A DNA stretch of 14,045 nucleotides. Source: Solirubrobacterales bacterium (GTDB lineage: Bacteria; Actinomycetota; Thermoleophilia; Solirubrobacterales; Solirubrobacteraceae). The DNA is taken from the NCBI GenBank assembly GCA_017354065.1, contig JAFMRN010000028.1, forward strand, positions 1 to 14,045, written 5' to 3'. A model generated the notes under the pieces. It ran no database searches and was not told the origin of the DNA. It saw only the letters and a list, made by a program, of their open reading frames with translations. This document shows, piece after piece, positions 1 to 6,224 of this stretch (positions are counted from its first letter, which is position 1; each line of letters begins with the position of its first letter). Made by a program: the position numbers and the translations under genes.

Positions 1-66
1 ACCTTCGTGGCGAACAGTGAGGAGATCATCGCGCGTTGGGGCGGCGCGATTCAGGCGACCGGATAA
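1..66 (+). CDS. C-terminal end of an upstream gene, possibly a Bug/TctC-type solute-binding protein
   Basis: Frame 1 is open from the window edge to a TAA at 64-66 and gives 21 residues, with WGGAIQATG close to the end. Bug/TctC periplasmic binding proteins of tripartite tricarboxylate transporters often end in a similar pattern (aromatic, helix, RWGxxIxxxG), and such a transporter would fit next to aromatic-acid catabolic genes. The match is short, so the family is a guess. The gene converges on the minus-strand gene and their ends overlap by 16 bases. Confidence 0.4.
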   Translation, partial: TFVANSEEIIARWGGAIQATG

Positions 67-1040
67 TCCCCCGGGGCGAAGCCCCACCCCACAGACTCGG
101 TGAGCAGTCCCTGCTCTGTGGCCCAGCGCGGCAGCGTCGCCAGCGTCGGCGCGTTGGGCTCCACACCGTAGGGCAGCGGGTCGGGGCCGACTATCGTGCG
201 CTGGCGCTCAAGGTGAGGGATCGCCCGCCAGTCTGGATCGGCTGCCACTGCAGCGCGCTTGCTTGCCCTCAGGGCTGCATACAGACGGCTGGGCAGCTCA
301 GGGTCACGGTGGACCAGCTCGCTGCGGAGCACGACCACGCCGTGGAGCGGGTAGATGCCGCTGGCCCGGTAGGAGGCGTTGGCCAGGGCATCAGGGTCTG
401 CGAACAGCGGATAGACGCGTGCGTTTGGGTCGTTTGCCGCGGCGCCACGTGCCCAGTCTGTCCGGGGGGTGCCGGCCCGTCCGGTTCCCGCGTTACCGCC
501 GAAGGCCGCGTCGATCCGGCCGTTGTTGAGCAGCGCGGCGAGGGTGCTGCCGTCCCGCACGTGCTCAATCCGTGGCGGACGGGCCGGCGGCAGGTGATCC
601 TCATCATCGACGACCCAGGTGATCGTGCTGAGATCGGTCCCGTGCTCGTGCGCGAGGAGGCCGCGACCCCACACGCCGGTGCTGACCGAGTAGGCGCGCA
701 CGCCGACCCGGCGATGCTCGAGCTGGCCTGGCGTCGCGATCCCCGAGTTGGCGGCACAGCTGACGTCGCCATGGTGGAAGCGTCGGTCCAGAAACACCGG
801 GATCGCCGTCAGCGGCAGGCCGGCGGCGCGTGCCATCAGGTACGTCACGGGGGCCAGCTCGCAGATGTCGAAGGCCAGCTCCCGCACCATCCGGCGGTAG
901 GCCGCGATGATCGGTGTGACGCGGACGACATCGAGCTGATACCCGCTGACAGGGAACTCCCCTGAGAGCAGCGCGGCGAGGTGAGGTCGCTGTGCGAGAG
1001 CAACTGAGAGTCTCTGGATGATGTATACAGTATGACGCAA
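51..1040 (-). CDS. 4,5-dihydroxyphthalate decarboxylase-like protein (Pht5/NMT1 substrate-binding fold)
   Basis: The 329-aa length is close to that of Pht5-type 4,5-dihydroxyphthalate decarboxylases, which resemble ABC substrate-binding proteins and convert 4,5-dihydroxyphthalate to protocatechuate. Family-like blocks are LSVAL near residue 11, FDICEL at 58-62, IPVFLDRRFHH at 80-90, VGVRAYSVSTGVW at 112-124 and GIYPLHGVVVLR near 228-239. There is no obvious signal peptide or lipobox, which favours a cytoplasmic enzyme over a transporter component, but many relatives are annotated only as binding proteins. The start is a TTG at 1040; no ATG or GTG precedes the conserved region, so the true start is uncertain. 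That TTG shares its first base with the ATG of the divergent paralogue. The adjacent LigJ and LigK genes support a role in phthalate or protocatechuate breakdown. Confidence 0.72.
   Translation of the reverse strand: MRHTVYIIQRLSVALAQRPHLAALLSGEFPVSGYQLDVVRVTPIIAAYRRMVRELAFDICELAPVTYLMARAAGLPLTAIPVFLDRRFHHGDVSCAANSGIATPGQLEHRRVGVRAYSVSTGVWGRGLLAHEHGTDLSTITWVVDDEDHLPPARPPRIEHVRDGSTLAALLNNGRIDAAFGGNAGTGRAGTPRTDWARGAAANDPNARVYPLFADPDALANASYRASGIYPLHGVVVLRSELVHRDPELPSRLYAALRASKRAAVAADPDWRAIPHLERQRTIVGPDPLPYGVEPNAPTLATLPRWATEQGLLTESVGWGFAPGDYPVA
1022..1033. promoter_or_regulatory. TGTATACA palindrome with -10-like sequence between the divergent genes
   Basis: An 8-bp perfect palindrome, TGTATACA (1022-1029), lies in an AT-richer patch just before the ATG at 1040. 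TATACA or TACAGTAT could act as a -10 element for a leaderless plus-strand transcript. GTATAC-centred palindromes are common operators of GntR/FCD-type regulators of catabolic genes, so this may be an operator. No regulator gene lies in the window. It sits inside the first codons of the minus-strand gene as called. Confidence 0.4.
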
Positions 1041-1930
1041 TGCGCCGTGTGAAGACGCTCCTAGGTACCTACGCGCACACCGAGCCGCTGAAGAACGGGA
1101 CGGTCACTCCGCGTTCGCTCGAGTTCGAGTTCATTGAGCGCTCACCGGTGAACACCGGTTTTGACGCGATGATCCAGCGACAGGCCTTCGAGGTCAGCGA
1201 GCTGCCGATCGGGGCGTTGTTCCAGGCCGTCGCCGGCGGCTCGCCGATCCGCTTGCTGCCGGTGGTCGTCCTCGGCGACTTTCATCACGCCAGCCTCGTC
1301 TATGACTCGGGTCGCGGTCTGATCACGCCGGCCGACTTGAAGGGCGCGCGCGTCGCGGTCAGGTCCTTCAGCCAGACCACCGGTATGTGGGTCCGCGCGA
1401 TCCTCTCCGAGGAGCATGGCCTCAGGGTCGGCGATGTCACCTGGGTGGTCACTGAGCCGTCACACGTCGCGGGGTTTCAGGACCCCGGCAACGTCGAGCT
1501 CGCGCCGGCCGGCGAGACGGTCGCTTCCCTGCTGGCCGGCGGCGCGGTGGACGCCGCGATCATGTTCGTAGGTCGGCCGGGTGAGCCGATCAGGCCCGTG
1601 ATCCCAGACCCGGCGGCCGCCGCCCGGGAGTGGCGCGCGCGGCACGGGTTCGTACCGATCAACCATATGGTCGCCGTCTCCGGTGCGCTGGCGGCTGACC
1701 CGGCAGCTGTCAGTGACCTGCTGCAGGCTTTCACGCGCGCCGGGCAACTGGCGCCCGCGCGTCCCGAGGGGACGGTGCCGGAGATGGCTGCCGCGCTCAA
1801 GTATGCGATCGACGCGGCCGTGCGCCAAGGGTTGATTCCGGCACCGCTTGAGGTGCCGGAGCTGTTCGCGGCCGGCATCGAGGTTGAACCGGTCAGGGCC
1901 GGGGAGGTGCGAGATGGGACGCGTCGTTAG
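1040..1930 (+). CDS. Second Pht5/NMT1-like protein, shorter paralogue
   Basis: This 296-aa protein aligns by eye with the divergent 329-aa neighbour: FEVSELP at 50-56, LLPVVVLGDFHH at 72-83, VAVRSFSQTTGMW at 105-117, VTWVV at 133-137 and a LLAGGAVDAAI block. It belongs to the substrate-binding-like family that includes 4,5-dihydroxyphthalate decarboxylase. It has no signal peptide or lipobox. The ATG at 1040 has no clear Shine-Dalgarno sequence, and the -10-like patch 7-15 bases upstream fits leaderless translation; a GTG at 1049 is an alternative. It is the first gene of an operon: its stop overlaps the aldolase start by 17 bases. It could be a decarboxylase for a related substrate, a partner subunit, or a binding protein; the sequence does not decide. 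Confidence 0.68.
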   Translation: MRRVKTLLGTYAHTEPLKNGTVTPRSLEFEFIERSPVNTGFDAMIQRQAFEVSELPIGALFQAVAGGSPIRLLPVVVLGDFHHASLVYDSGRGLITPADLKGARVAVRSFSQTTGMWVRAILSEEHGLRVGDVTWVVTEPSHVAGFQDPGNVELAPAGETVASLLAGGAVDAAIMFVGRPGEPIRPVIPDPAAAAREWRARHGFVPINHMVAVSGALAADPAAVSDLLQAFTRAGQLAPARPEGTVPEMAAALKYAIDAAVRQGLIPAPLEVPELFAAGIEVEPVRAGEVRDGTRR

Positions 1931-2597
1931 AGGTTGTCCGCGCGTCTCCGCGGGGCTGATCGCCGCTTATGGCGAGCTGGGGGTCGCGACGGTGCATGAG
2001 GCACAGGGTCGCACCGGTCTGATGGCCCCGCGTCTGCGTCCGATCTACCGGCCGGTCCGGCTGGCAGGCAGCGCGCTGACCGTCGAGCTGCCACCCGGTG
2101 ACAACTGGATGCTCCACGTCGCCATTGAGCAGGCCCGTCCCGGTGACGTAGTGGTGGCTACCCCCACGAGCCCCTGTAGCGACGGCTACTTCGGGGAGTT
2201 GCTCGCCACCAGCATGCGCGCTCATGGCGTCAGCGGACTGGTGATCGACGCGGGGGTCCGTGACGTGGCCGAGTTGACTGAGCTGCGCTTCCCGGTCTGG
2301 TCCGCGGCGGTCAGTGCCCAGGGCACCGTCAAGGAGACGGTCGCCAACGTGCAGACGCCGATCGTCTGCGCCGGCGCCCGGGTGGAACCCGGAGACCTGG
2401 TGCTCGCCGACGACGACGGTGTCGTCGTGGTTCGGCGCATGGAGGCGGAGGTGGTGCTCGCGGCCGCCCGGAAGCGTGAGCAAGCCGAGGCACGGCGGCG
2501 CGTGCAGTACGCGGCTGGGGAGCTGGGCCTCGACCTGTCGGCTATGCGTGAGGGGTTGTCCGCGCGCGGCCTCGTCTACGAGGACCACAACGCATGA
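1914..2597 (+). CDS. ligK: 4-carboxy-4-hydroxy-2-oxoadipate (CHA) aldolase, RraA-like fold
   Basis: A 227-aa protein of the class II HMG/CHA aldolase group, which cleaves 4-carboxy-4-hydroxy-2-oxoadipate to pyruvate and oxaloacetate with a divalent metal. Visible family features are VHEAQGRTGLM at 27-37, PPGDNWMLHVAIEQARPGDV at 60-79, YFGELLATSMRAHGVSGLVI at 92-111, the metal/substrate motif DAGVRD (Arg116, Asp117) and ADDDGVVVV at 166-174. I chose the ATG at 1914 because GGGGAGG lies six bases upstream at 1901-1907 and the protein then starts where the family does; the frame is open to 1848 but that extension has no family character. It overlaps the upstream gene by 17 bases and the next gene by ATGA, so translation is probably coupled. 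The adjacent LigJ makes the CHA substrate, which supports CHA over HMG as the natural one. Confidence 0.85.
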   Translation: MGRVVRGCPRVSAGLIAAYGELGVATVHEAQGRTGLMAPRLRPIYRPVRLAGSALTVELPPGDNWMLHVAIEQARPGDVVVATPTSPCSDGYFGELLATSMRAHGVSGLVIDAGVRDVAELTELRFPVWSAAVSAQGTVKETVANVQTPIVCAGARVEPGDLVLADDDGVVVVRRMEAEVVLAAARKREQAEARRRVQYAAGELGLDLSAMREGLSARGLVYEDHNA

Positions 2598-3640
2598 TCA
2601 TCGACTGCCACGGGCACTTCACCACCGTTCCGCCCGCGCACAAGCAGTGGCGCGAGGCGCAGCTTGTGGCGTGGGAGGCCGGTCTGGAGCCGCCGCCCTA
2701 TCCGCACATCGCCGACGCGGACATCACCGGCGCGATCACCCAGGGGCAGTTGGCGATGATGGATGAGCGGGGGATAGACGTGACGATCTTCTCCCCCCAA
2801 GCCTCAGCTATGGGCCATCACCGCGGCGACGCAGTGGTAAGTCGAGAGTGGACGCGGCGCTGCAACGATCTGATCGCCCGCGTGATCGGGTTGTTTCCCG
2901 GCCGGTTTGCCGGCGTCTGTCAGCTACCCCAATCGGTCGCGGACCCGATCGGTGGCTGTGTCGAGGAGCTGCGGCGTTGCGTGTCGGAGCTCGGCTTCAT
3001 CGGCGCCAACCTCAACCCCGATCCCAGCGGCGGGGACTGGAATGCACCGCCGCTGACCGATCGCAGCTGGTATCCGCTATATGACGCGCTCGTGGAGCTG
3101 GATGTCCCGGCGATGATCCACGTGTCGGGATCGAGCAACCCCCACGTTCACACCACCGGCGCCTACTACATCGCGGCCGACACCATCGCGTTCATGCAGC
3201 TTGTCCAGAGCCGCCTGTTCGCGGACTTTCCCAAACTGCGGTTTGTGATTCCCCACGGCGGCGGAGCTGCCCCCTACCACTGGGGCCGTTACCGCGGTCT
3301 CGCGGCGATGCTGGATCAGCCGCCGCTGGATGCGAACGTCCTCACCAACGTGTTCTTTGACACCTGCGTCTATCACCAGCCGGGGATCGACCTCCTGTGC
3401 GAGGTGATCCCGAGCCAGAACATTCTGTTCGGGTCGGAGATGATCGGGGCGGTGCGCGGCGTGGACTCCAGGAGTGGCCACCACTTCGACGACACCCGGC
3501 GCTACGTTGAGGCGACGAGCCTGGACGATCGCGCGAAGCGCGCCGTGTTCGAGCAGAACATCTACCGCGTCTATCCGCGGCTTGGCGCTGTGCTCCACCG
3601 CTCCGATCCTTACCGTCGGACGACCCGTGCGGCGGGATAG
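2594..3640 (+). CDS. ligJ: 4-oxalomesaconate hydratase, amidohydrolase superfamily
   Basis: This 348-aa protein closely follows LigJ, a zinc-dependent amidohydrolase-fold hydratase that adds water to 4-oxalomesaconate to give 4-carboxy-4-hydroxy-2-oxoadipate. The N-terminus MIIDCHGHF gives the metal-binding His6 and His8. Further hallmarks are FSPQASAMGHHRGD, GANLNPDPSGGDW at 137-149, AMIHVS with His176, VIPHGGGAAPYHWGR with His221, FFDTCVYHQPGIDLL, and FGSEMIGAVRG with Glu282, which matches the catalytic glutamate position of LigJ. The full family length is present. The start ATG overlaps the aldolase stop (ATGA). With the aldolase it completes the lower protocatechuate 4,5-cleavage or gallate pathway; the ring-cleavage dioxygenase and dehydrogenase are not in the window. 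Confidence 0.92.
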   Translation: MIIDCHGHFTTVPPAHKQWREAQLVAWEAGLEPPPYPHIADADITGAITQGQLAMMDERGIDVTIFSPQASAMGHHRGDAVVSREWTRRCNDLIARVIGLFPGRFAGVCQLPQSVADPIGGCVEELRRCVSELGFIGANLNPDPSGGDWNAPPLTDRSWYPLYDALVELDVPAMIHVSGSSNPHVHTTGAYYIAADTIAFMQLVQSRLFADFPKLRFVIPHGGGAAPYHWGRYRGLAAMLDQPPLDANVLTNVFFDTCVYHQPGIDLLCEVIPSQNILFGSEMIGAVRGVDSRSGHHFDDTRRYVEATSLDDRAKRAVFEQNIYRVYPRLGAVLHRSDPYRRTTRAAG

Positions 3641-3650
3641 AGTCGAGCCG
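3638..3650 (+). promoter_or_regulatory. Possible -10 element for leaderless transcript of the small membrane protein
   Basis: TAGAGT at 3638-3643 ends seven bases before the ATG at 3651, the spacing expected if transcription begins at the start codon. No Shine-Dalgarno sequence precedes the ATG. No clear -35 is seen. The element overlaps the ligJ stop codon. Confidence 0.3.
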
Positions 3651-3956
3651 ATGACTACCTCAACTGCTCCAGTCGCCGGCGGCTCGCTGATCGGCGGATA
3701 CATCGTGGCCCGGTTCACTAAGCGCCAGTTCGGCGGTGCGGTCCTTGCTGTGGGCGGGGTGCTCGCAGCGCGGCAGTGGCGCAAGCAGGGGACGGCCGTG
3801 ACCGTTGTGCTGCTTGGTACCTACCTCGGCGGCTTCGGCGCCTCCCACCCACTGGCGAAGAAGATCGGCGCGTGGCCCTCGGTCTTCTCCGTCGCCGCGC
3901 TCAGCGCCGGGGCGAGCTATTTGCTGGCGGACCGTCGCGCCGGTGAGGAGGCGTGA
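3651..3956 (+). CDS. Small integral membrane protein of unknown function
   Basis: I do not recognise a named family in this 101-aa product. It begins MTTSTAPVAGG, then has three hydrophobic, glycine/alanine-rich stretches: around residues 10-20 and 28-40 (GGAVLAVGGVLAA), 50-64 (VTVVLLGTYLGGFGA), and 77-91 (SVFSVAALSAGASYLLA), broken by basic segments (ARFTKRQF, ARQWRKQ, AKK). It ends in a charged tail (DRRAGEEA). The frame is open further upstream, but the part before ATG 3651 overlaps ligJ and lacks coding character. It follows ligJ by 10 bases yet may have its own leaderless promoter, so a link to the catabolic operon is not established. Confidence 0.6.
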   Translation: MTTSTAPVAGGSLIGGYIVARFTKRQFGGAVLAVGGVLAARQWRKQGTAVTVVLLGTYLGGFGASHPLAKKIGAWPSVFSVAALSAGASYLLADRRAGEEA

Positions 3957-3972
3957 GCAACTTCGTTTGCTC
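3955..3972 (+). terminator. Hairpin at the end of the small membrane protein gene
   Basis: GAGCAA (3955-3960) and TTGCTC (3967-3972) form a perfect 6-bp stem around CTTCGT, starting in the stop codon of the membrane protein gene. There is no T tract, so this is a weak terminator candidate. Confidence 0.3.
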
Positions 3973-4029
3973 GTCAACGCTCGCGTAGACGCAGAACCGG
4001 TGCGGCTGACGGGCCCACAGCCCTCCCGG

Positions 4030-4165
4030 CCCGGATGATCGCGGCCAGCATGCGCGGGACCGGCGGGCAGTCAAGGGAGTCGCGAAGCGGCGCGCGAAGC
4101 GCGGCCCGGAGGGCCGACCTTGACGGCACGCCGGCACGCGCGAGGATTCCTGCGATCCGGGCCGG
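4030..4165 (+). repeat. Long palindromic repeat, copy 1 (outside the element)
   Basis: About 136 bp, present again in inverted orientation at 5862-6000 with high similarity and a few single-base indels. Internally it folds on itself: outer arms CCCGGATGATCGCGG and TGCGATCCGGG, a 16-bp arm pair at 4060-4075 and 4119-4134 (14 of 16 pairing), and a tight inner hairpin CGGCCC/GGGCCG at 4102-4107 and 4111-4116. This resembles a REP/BIME or MITE-like unit. The rest of the gene-free stretch 3973-4247 holds nothing else I can name. Confidence 0.65.
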
Positions 4166-4258
4166 TCGTCGTTCAGACTCGGCCGAGGCTCGCGTCGCCC
4201 AGAACTCGGTAGCGAATCGGTAGACACCCACCCCGCTACCTACGCCGCTGCAACAAAA

Positions 4259-4280
4259 AAGACCCGCAATTGCGGGTCTT
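4259..4280 (-). terminator. Duplicated tRNA terminator in attL
   Basis: AAGACCCGC AATT GCGGGTCTT is a perfect 9-bp stem with a four-base loop, followed on the minus strand by a run of T (A run at 4254-4260). It is the same sequence as the terminator of the intact tRNA at 10509-10530. Confidence 0.8.
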
Positions 4281-4286
4281 TCTCGA

Positions 4287-4333
4287 CGCGCCCGAAGGGA
4301 TTCGAACCCCTGACCTTCGGTTCCGTAGACCGA
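4287..4333 (-). pseudogene. 3' half of tRNA-Arg(ACG), integration remnant
   Basis: Minus-strand sequence from the 5' side of the anticodon stem through anticodon loop CTACGGA, T arm and acceptor 3' strand CGGGCGC, identical to the intact tRNA. The D arm and 5' acceptor strand are missing and replaced by unrelated sequence, so it cannot make a tRNA. It marks the chromosomal half of the original target. Confidence 0.88.
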
Positions 4334-4349
4334 TCGAGCAGATCTAATC

Positions 4350-4389
4350 CCAGCGTTTACTGACAGTTCGAATCGCCTGTAAACACTGG
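4350..4389. repeat. Inverted repeat in the left attachment arm
   Basis: CCAGCGTTTAC (4350-4360) and GTAAACACTGG (4379-4389) are inverted copies with one mismatch, separated by 18 bases. It sits between the attL core and the arm-type sites, a plausible place for an excisionase or accessory protein to bind. It could also be an RNA hairpin, though it lies upstream of the presumed integrase promoter. Confidence 0.45.
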
Positions 4390-4413
4390 ATATGCCCCGC
4401 CATCGGTCAGTTT

Positions 4414-4460
4414 GGTACCCAAAGCGGTACCCACGGAAATTGGTACCCATGCGGTACCCA
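4414..4460 (+). promoter_or_regulatory. Four GGTACCCA sites, candidate integrase arm-type sites (left)
   Basis: Exact GGTACCCA copies at 4414-4421, 4426-4433, 4442-4449 and 4453-4460, all in the same orientation and spaced 11-16 bases apart, about one helical turn. Two more copies occur at the other end of the element (10447-10467). Short directly repeated sites in both arms of the attachment region are typical of lambda-type integrases that bind arm sites with their N-terminal domain. The last copies lie immediately upstream of the integrase -10 element, suggesting integrase represses itself. Confidence 0.65.
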
Positions 4461-4466
4461 TTCTCT

Positions 4467-4472
4467 TATAAT
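4467..4472 (+). promoter_or_regulatory. TATAAT -10 element of the integrase gene
   Basis: A perfect TATAAT, conspicuous in this GC-rich sequence, ends two bases before the ATG at 4475. Transcription would begin near 4479-4481, which favours a leaderless GTG start at 4481 (codon 3) or the GTG at 4493 over the ATG. A -35 element is not obvious; arm sites occupy that place. Confidence 0.6.
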
Positions 4473-4474
4473 CG

Positions 4475-5794
4475 ATGACCGTGGCAGCTCCGGTGCCAGC
4501 CCTTATCGTCCGCCAGCACAACGGCGAGCCCTTCTATGAGGCCAAGTTCCGCTATCAGGGCAAGCAGGTAAAGCGTCGCGTCGGGCCTGCGTGGCTGACG
4601 CGCGACGGCGACGTGTGGGCTCCGCATCCAGGGCGGGTGCCCGACGGATACTTCGACGTACGGCGAGCCAACGTCCGGGCTGCGGAACTCGTGACCGCCT
4701 ATGTCGCGGAGTTGGATGCGGCGGATGAGGCCGAGCAGCTGCGCTTATCGGCCGGACCAACGTTTCGCGAGGTCGCGCATGCATACCTCGACTGGCTGGA
4801 GCGTGTCAGGGGCGCCAAGCCCGCAACGTTGCGGCAACACCGCAGTGACCTGGCCGAGCCCGGTGTTGCTTACAGCCGCGGGGCGGGGGAGACCAACGGC
4901 CACATCATGGCCGCTCTGGGTGATCTCTCGGCCAAGCGGATCTCGACCCAGGACGTTGAGGAGCTGCTCGACAGGGTGGCTGCGACCGGCGTGTCATCGC
5001 GAACAGTCAACCGCGTCCGGGACGTAGTTCGTGCGGTGTTCAACTTCGGGGTCCGCTCCGTGCGCTTCCAGCTGCCTTCCAATCCGGCCGCTAGCACTGA
5101 TCGGCGCCGGGCTTCTGAGCCCGCGGTGCTGATCTTTTATACGCCAGAGGAGATCGAGGAGTTGGCGCGGACGCTCGAGAGCGGTGCCTATCGCGGTTCT
5201 CCGCGCGACCGGCTCACCGAATTTGAAGACGCGAGAGACGCGGAGGCAGTCCGCGTTGCCGCTTACGCCGGACTGCGTCTGGGCGAGCAGCTGGCGCTGC
5301 GCTGGTCAGACGTGGACTGGGCCGGATCAGCATTGACTATCAGCCGCGCCGTGTCCGGAGGCGTTGAGGGGCCGCCCAAGACGGGCCAGATCCGCCGTGT
5401 CCCGATCTCCGACCAGGCAGCGGCAGCCTTGGAACGACTGTCTCGGCGTCAGGACTTCACCGAGCCCGACGACTACGTGTTTTGTAACGCCTACGGTCGG
5501 CGAGTGGACGATTCCGCTCTGCGTCGCCGTTACAAACGCGCCCGTGACCACGCGGCGCTCCGGCCGCTGCGTTGGCACGACCTGCGCCACACGTTCGGGT
5601 CGTTGCTGGTTGCAGGCGGCGTGGACCTGGTTAGCGTCCGCGACGCGATGGGCCATGCCCAACTAGCAACGACGAGCCGCTATCTGCACGCTCGTCCGGC
5701 GACCGAGCGAGCTGCAAGCTTTACAGCGGCTTTCGCCACGAAGGAGCTATCCGTGGTCGACCTGCCAGCGGAACGTAAGTCGTTACGGACGTGA
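4475..5794 (+). CDS. int: Tyrosine recombinase (phage-type integrase)
   Basis: The 439-aa product has the full domain order of an integrase. The N-terminal part (about residues 10-45, GEPFYEAKFRYQGKQVKRRVG) looks like an arm-binding domain. A core-binding domain follows (about 95-200, TFREVAHAYLDWL). The catalytic domain (about 222-410) holds Arg268 in GLRLGEQLALRW, Lys302 in PPKTGQIRRVPI, His368 and Arg371 in HDLRHTFGSLLV, His394 in MGHAQLATTSRYLHA and nucleophile Tyr403 in the same block, so it should be active. It catalyses site-specific integration of the surrounding element into tRNA-Arg. The gene starts 141 bases inside attL. The frame opens with ATG 4475, but the TATAAT just upstream suggests initiation at GTG 4481, which would shorten the protein by two residues. 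Confidence 0.95.
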   Translation: MTVAAPVPALIVRQHNGEPFYEAKFRYQGKQVKRRVGPAWLTRDGDVWAPHPGRVPDGYFDVRRANVRAAELVTAYVAELDAADEAEQLRLSAGPTFREVAHAYLDWLERVRGAKPATLRQHRSDLAEPGVAYSRGAGETNGHIMAALGDLSAKRISTQDVEELLDRVAATGVSSRTVNRVRDVVRAVFNFGVRSVRFQLPSNPAASTDRRRASEPAVLIFYTPEEIEELARTLESGAYRGSPRDRLTEFEDARDAEAVRVAAYAGLRLGEQLALRWSDVDWAGSALTISRAVSGGVEGPPKTGQIRRVPISDQAAAALERLSRRQDFTEPDDYVFCNAYGRRVDDSALRRRYKRARDHAALRPLRWHDLRHTFGSLLVAGGVDLVSVRDAMGHAQLATTSRYLHARPATERAASFTAAFATKELSVVDLPAERKSLRT

Positions 5795-5861
5795 CGTACC
5801 TCGGTTTAGGCGGTTAGGGAGGCTCCCACCGGCCTCCGCTGGTCTTGGTTGGTCGCCATTT

Positions 5862-6000
5862 CCGACCCGGATCGCGGTGATTTTCGCGCCGGCCGGCGGG
5901 CCGTCAAGGTCGGCCCTGCGGGCCGCGCCTCCGGCGCGCCGCTTCCGCGGCTCTCTTGACTGCCCGCCGGTCCTGCGCGTGCTGGCCGCGATCATCCGGG
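5862..6000 (-). repeat. Long palindromic repeat, copy 2 (inside the element)
   Basis: Inverted copy of 4030-4165, about 139 bp. Arms CCGGCGGGCCGTCAAG (5893-5908) and CTTGACTGCCCGCCGG (5955-5970) pair at 15 of 16 positions, with an inner hairpin GGCCCTGCGGGCC and further outer arms. It lies between the integrase and the toxin operon and may stop or stabilise transcripts there. The remaining gene-free sequence 5795-6110 shows only a weak GGAGGC/GCCTCC hairpin at 5818-5837 and no convincing promoter. Confidence 0.65.
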
Positions 6001-6110
6001 TCGGTGAGCCCCTGGCCGGCACTCGACTACAGGTGTGCGTAGCCAGGTAGCTCGCTGCTTGCATGCTGGCAGGTCTGATGGCATCCTGACTATCTGTGAA
6101 GTTCAGGGGC

Positions 6111-6224
6111 GTGGCATGGATGGCCGTGGTCTTGCCGTTGCTGCTCGCAGGGTGCGGCAGTAGCGCGACGACCGCTACGCCGCGTCGCTCCCGGAACCGT
6201 GTGTCGTGCTGGTACTGGGCATGA
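6111..6224 (+). CDS. Very small lipoprotein, translationally coupled to the pilin-like toxin
   Basis: A 37-codon frame from GTG 6111 (or 34 residues from ATG 6120). It encodes a short hydrophobic segment VVLPLLLAGC with a clear lipobox (LLAGC, cysteine followed by GSS), then a short Thr/Arg-rich tail. CAGGGG at 6104-6109 sits at a workable distance from ATG 6120. The TGA overlaps the ATG of the toxin gene (ATGA at 6221-6224), so the two are probably translated together. A lipidated envelope peptide of this size recalls bacteriocin-release (lysis) lipoproteins, but that is only an analogy. It may instead be a degenerate remnant of a longer lipoprotein, or a leader whose translation opens the toxin start. 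Confidence 0.5.
   Translation: MAWMAVVLPLLLAGCGSSATTATPRRSRNRVSCWYWA

Larger units (their letters stand above)
4248..4333. repeat. Left attachment site (attL), 86-bp direct repeat
   Basis: Identical to 10498-10583. It contains the tRNA terminator hairpin, the acceptor and T arms, the variable region and the anticodon arm of tRNA-Arg, read on the minus strand. Identity stops at 4334, where the copy would have continued into the D arm. Similarity continues weakly a few bases to the left (CTACGCCG against CTACACCA). Confidence 0.9.

Noticed and set aside
36..965. Plus-strand 309-codon frame antisense to the first decarboxylase-like gene
   Set aside because: The minus strand carries clear family motifs across the same span; the plus frame is a GC-rich shadow.
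3974..4450. Minus-strand open frame containing GQGFESLRARR
   Set aside because: It reads through the tRNA remnant, terminator and palindromic repeat; the tRNA-derived motif is a common annotation artefact.
6059..6093. Promoter for the toxin operon (TTGCAT with a downstream GACTAT)
   Set aside because: The spacing is about 23 bases and the -10 is poor; not convincing enough to list.
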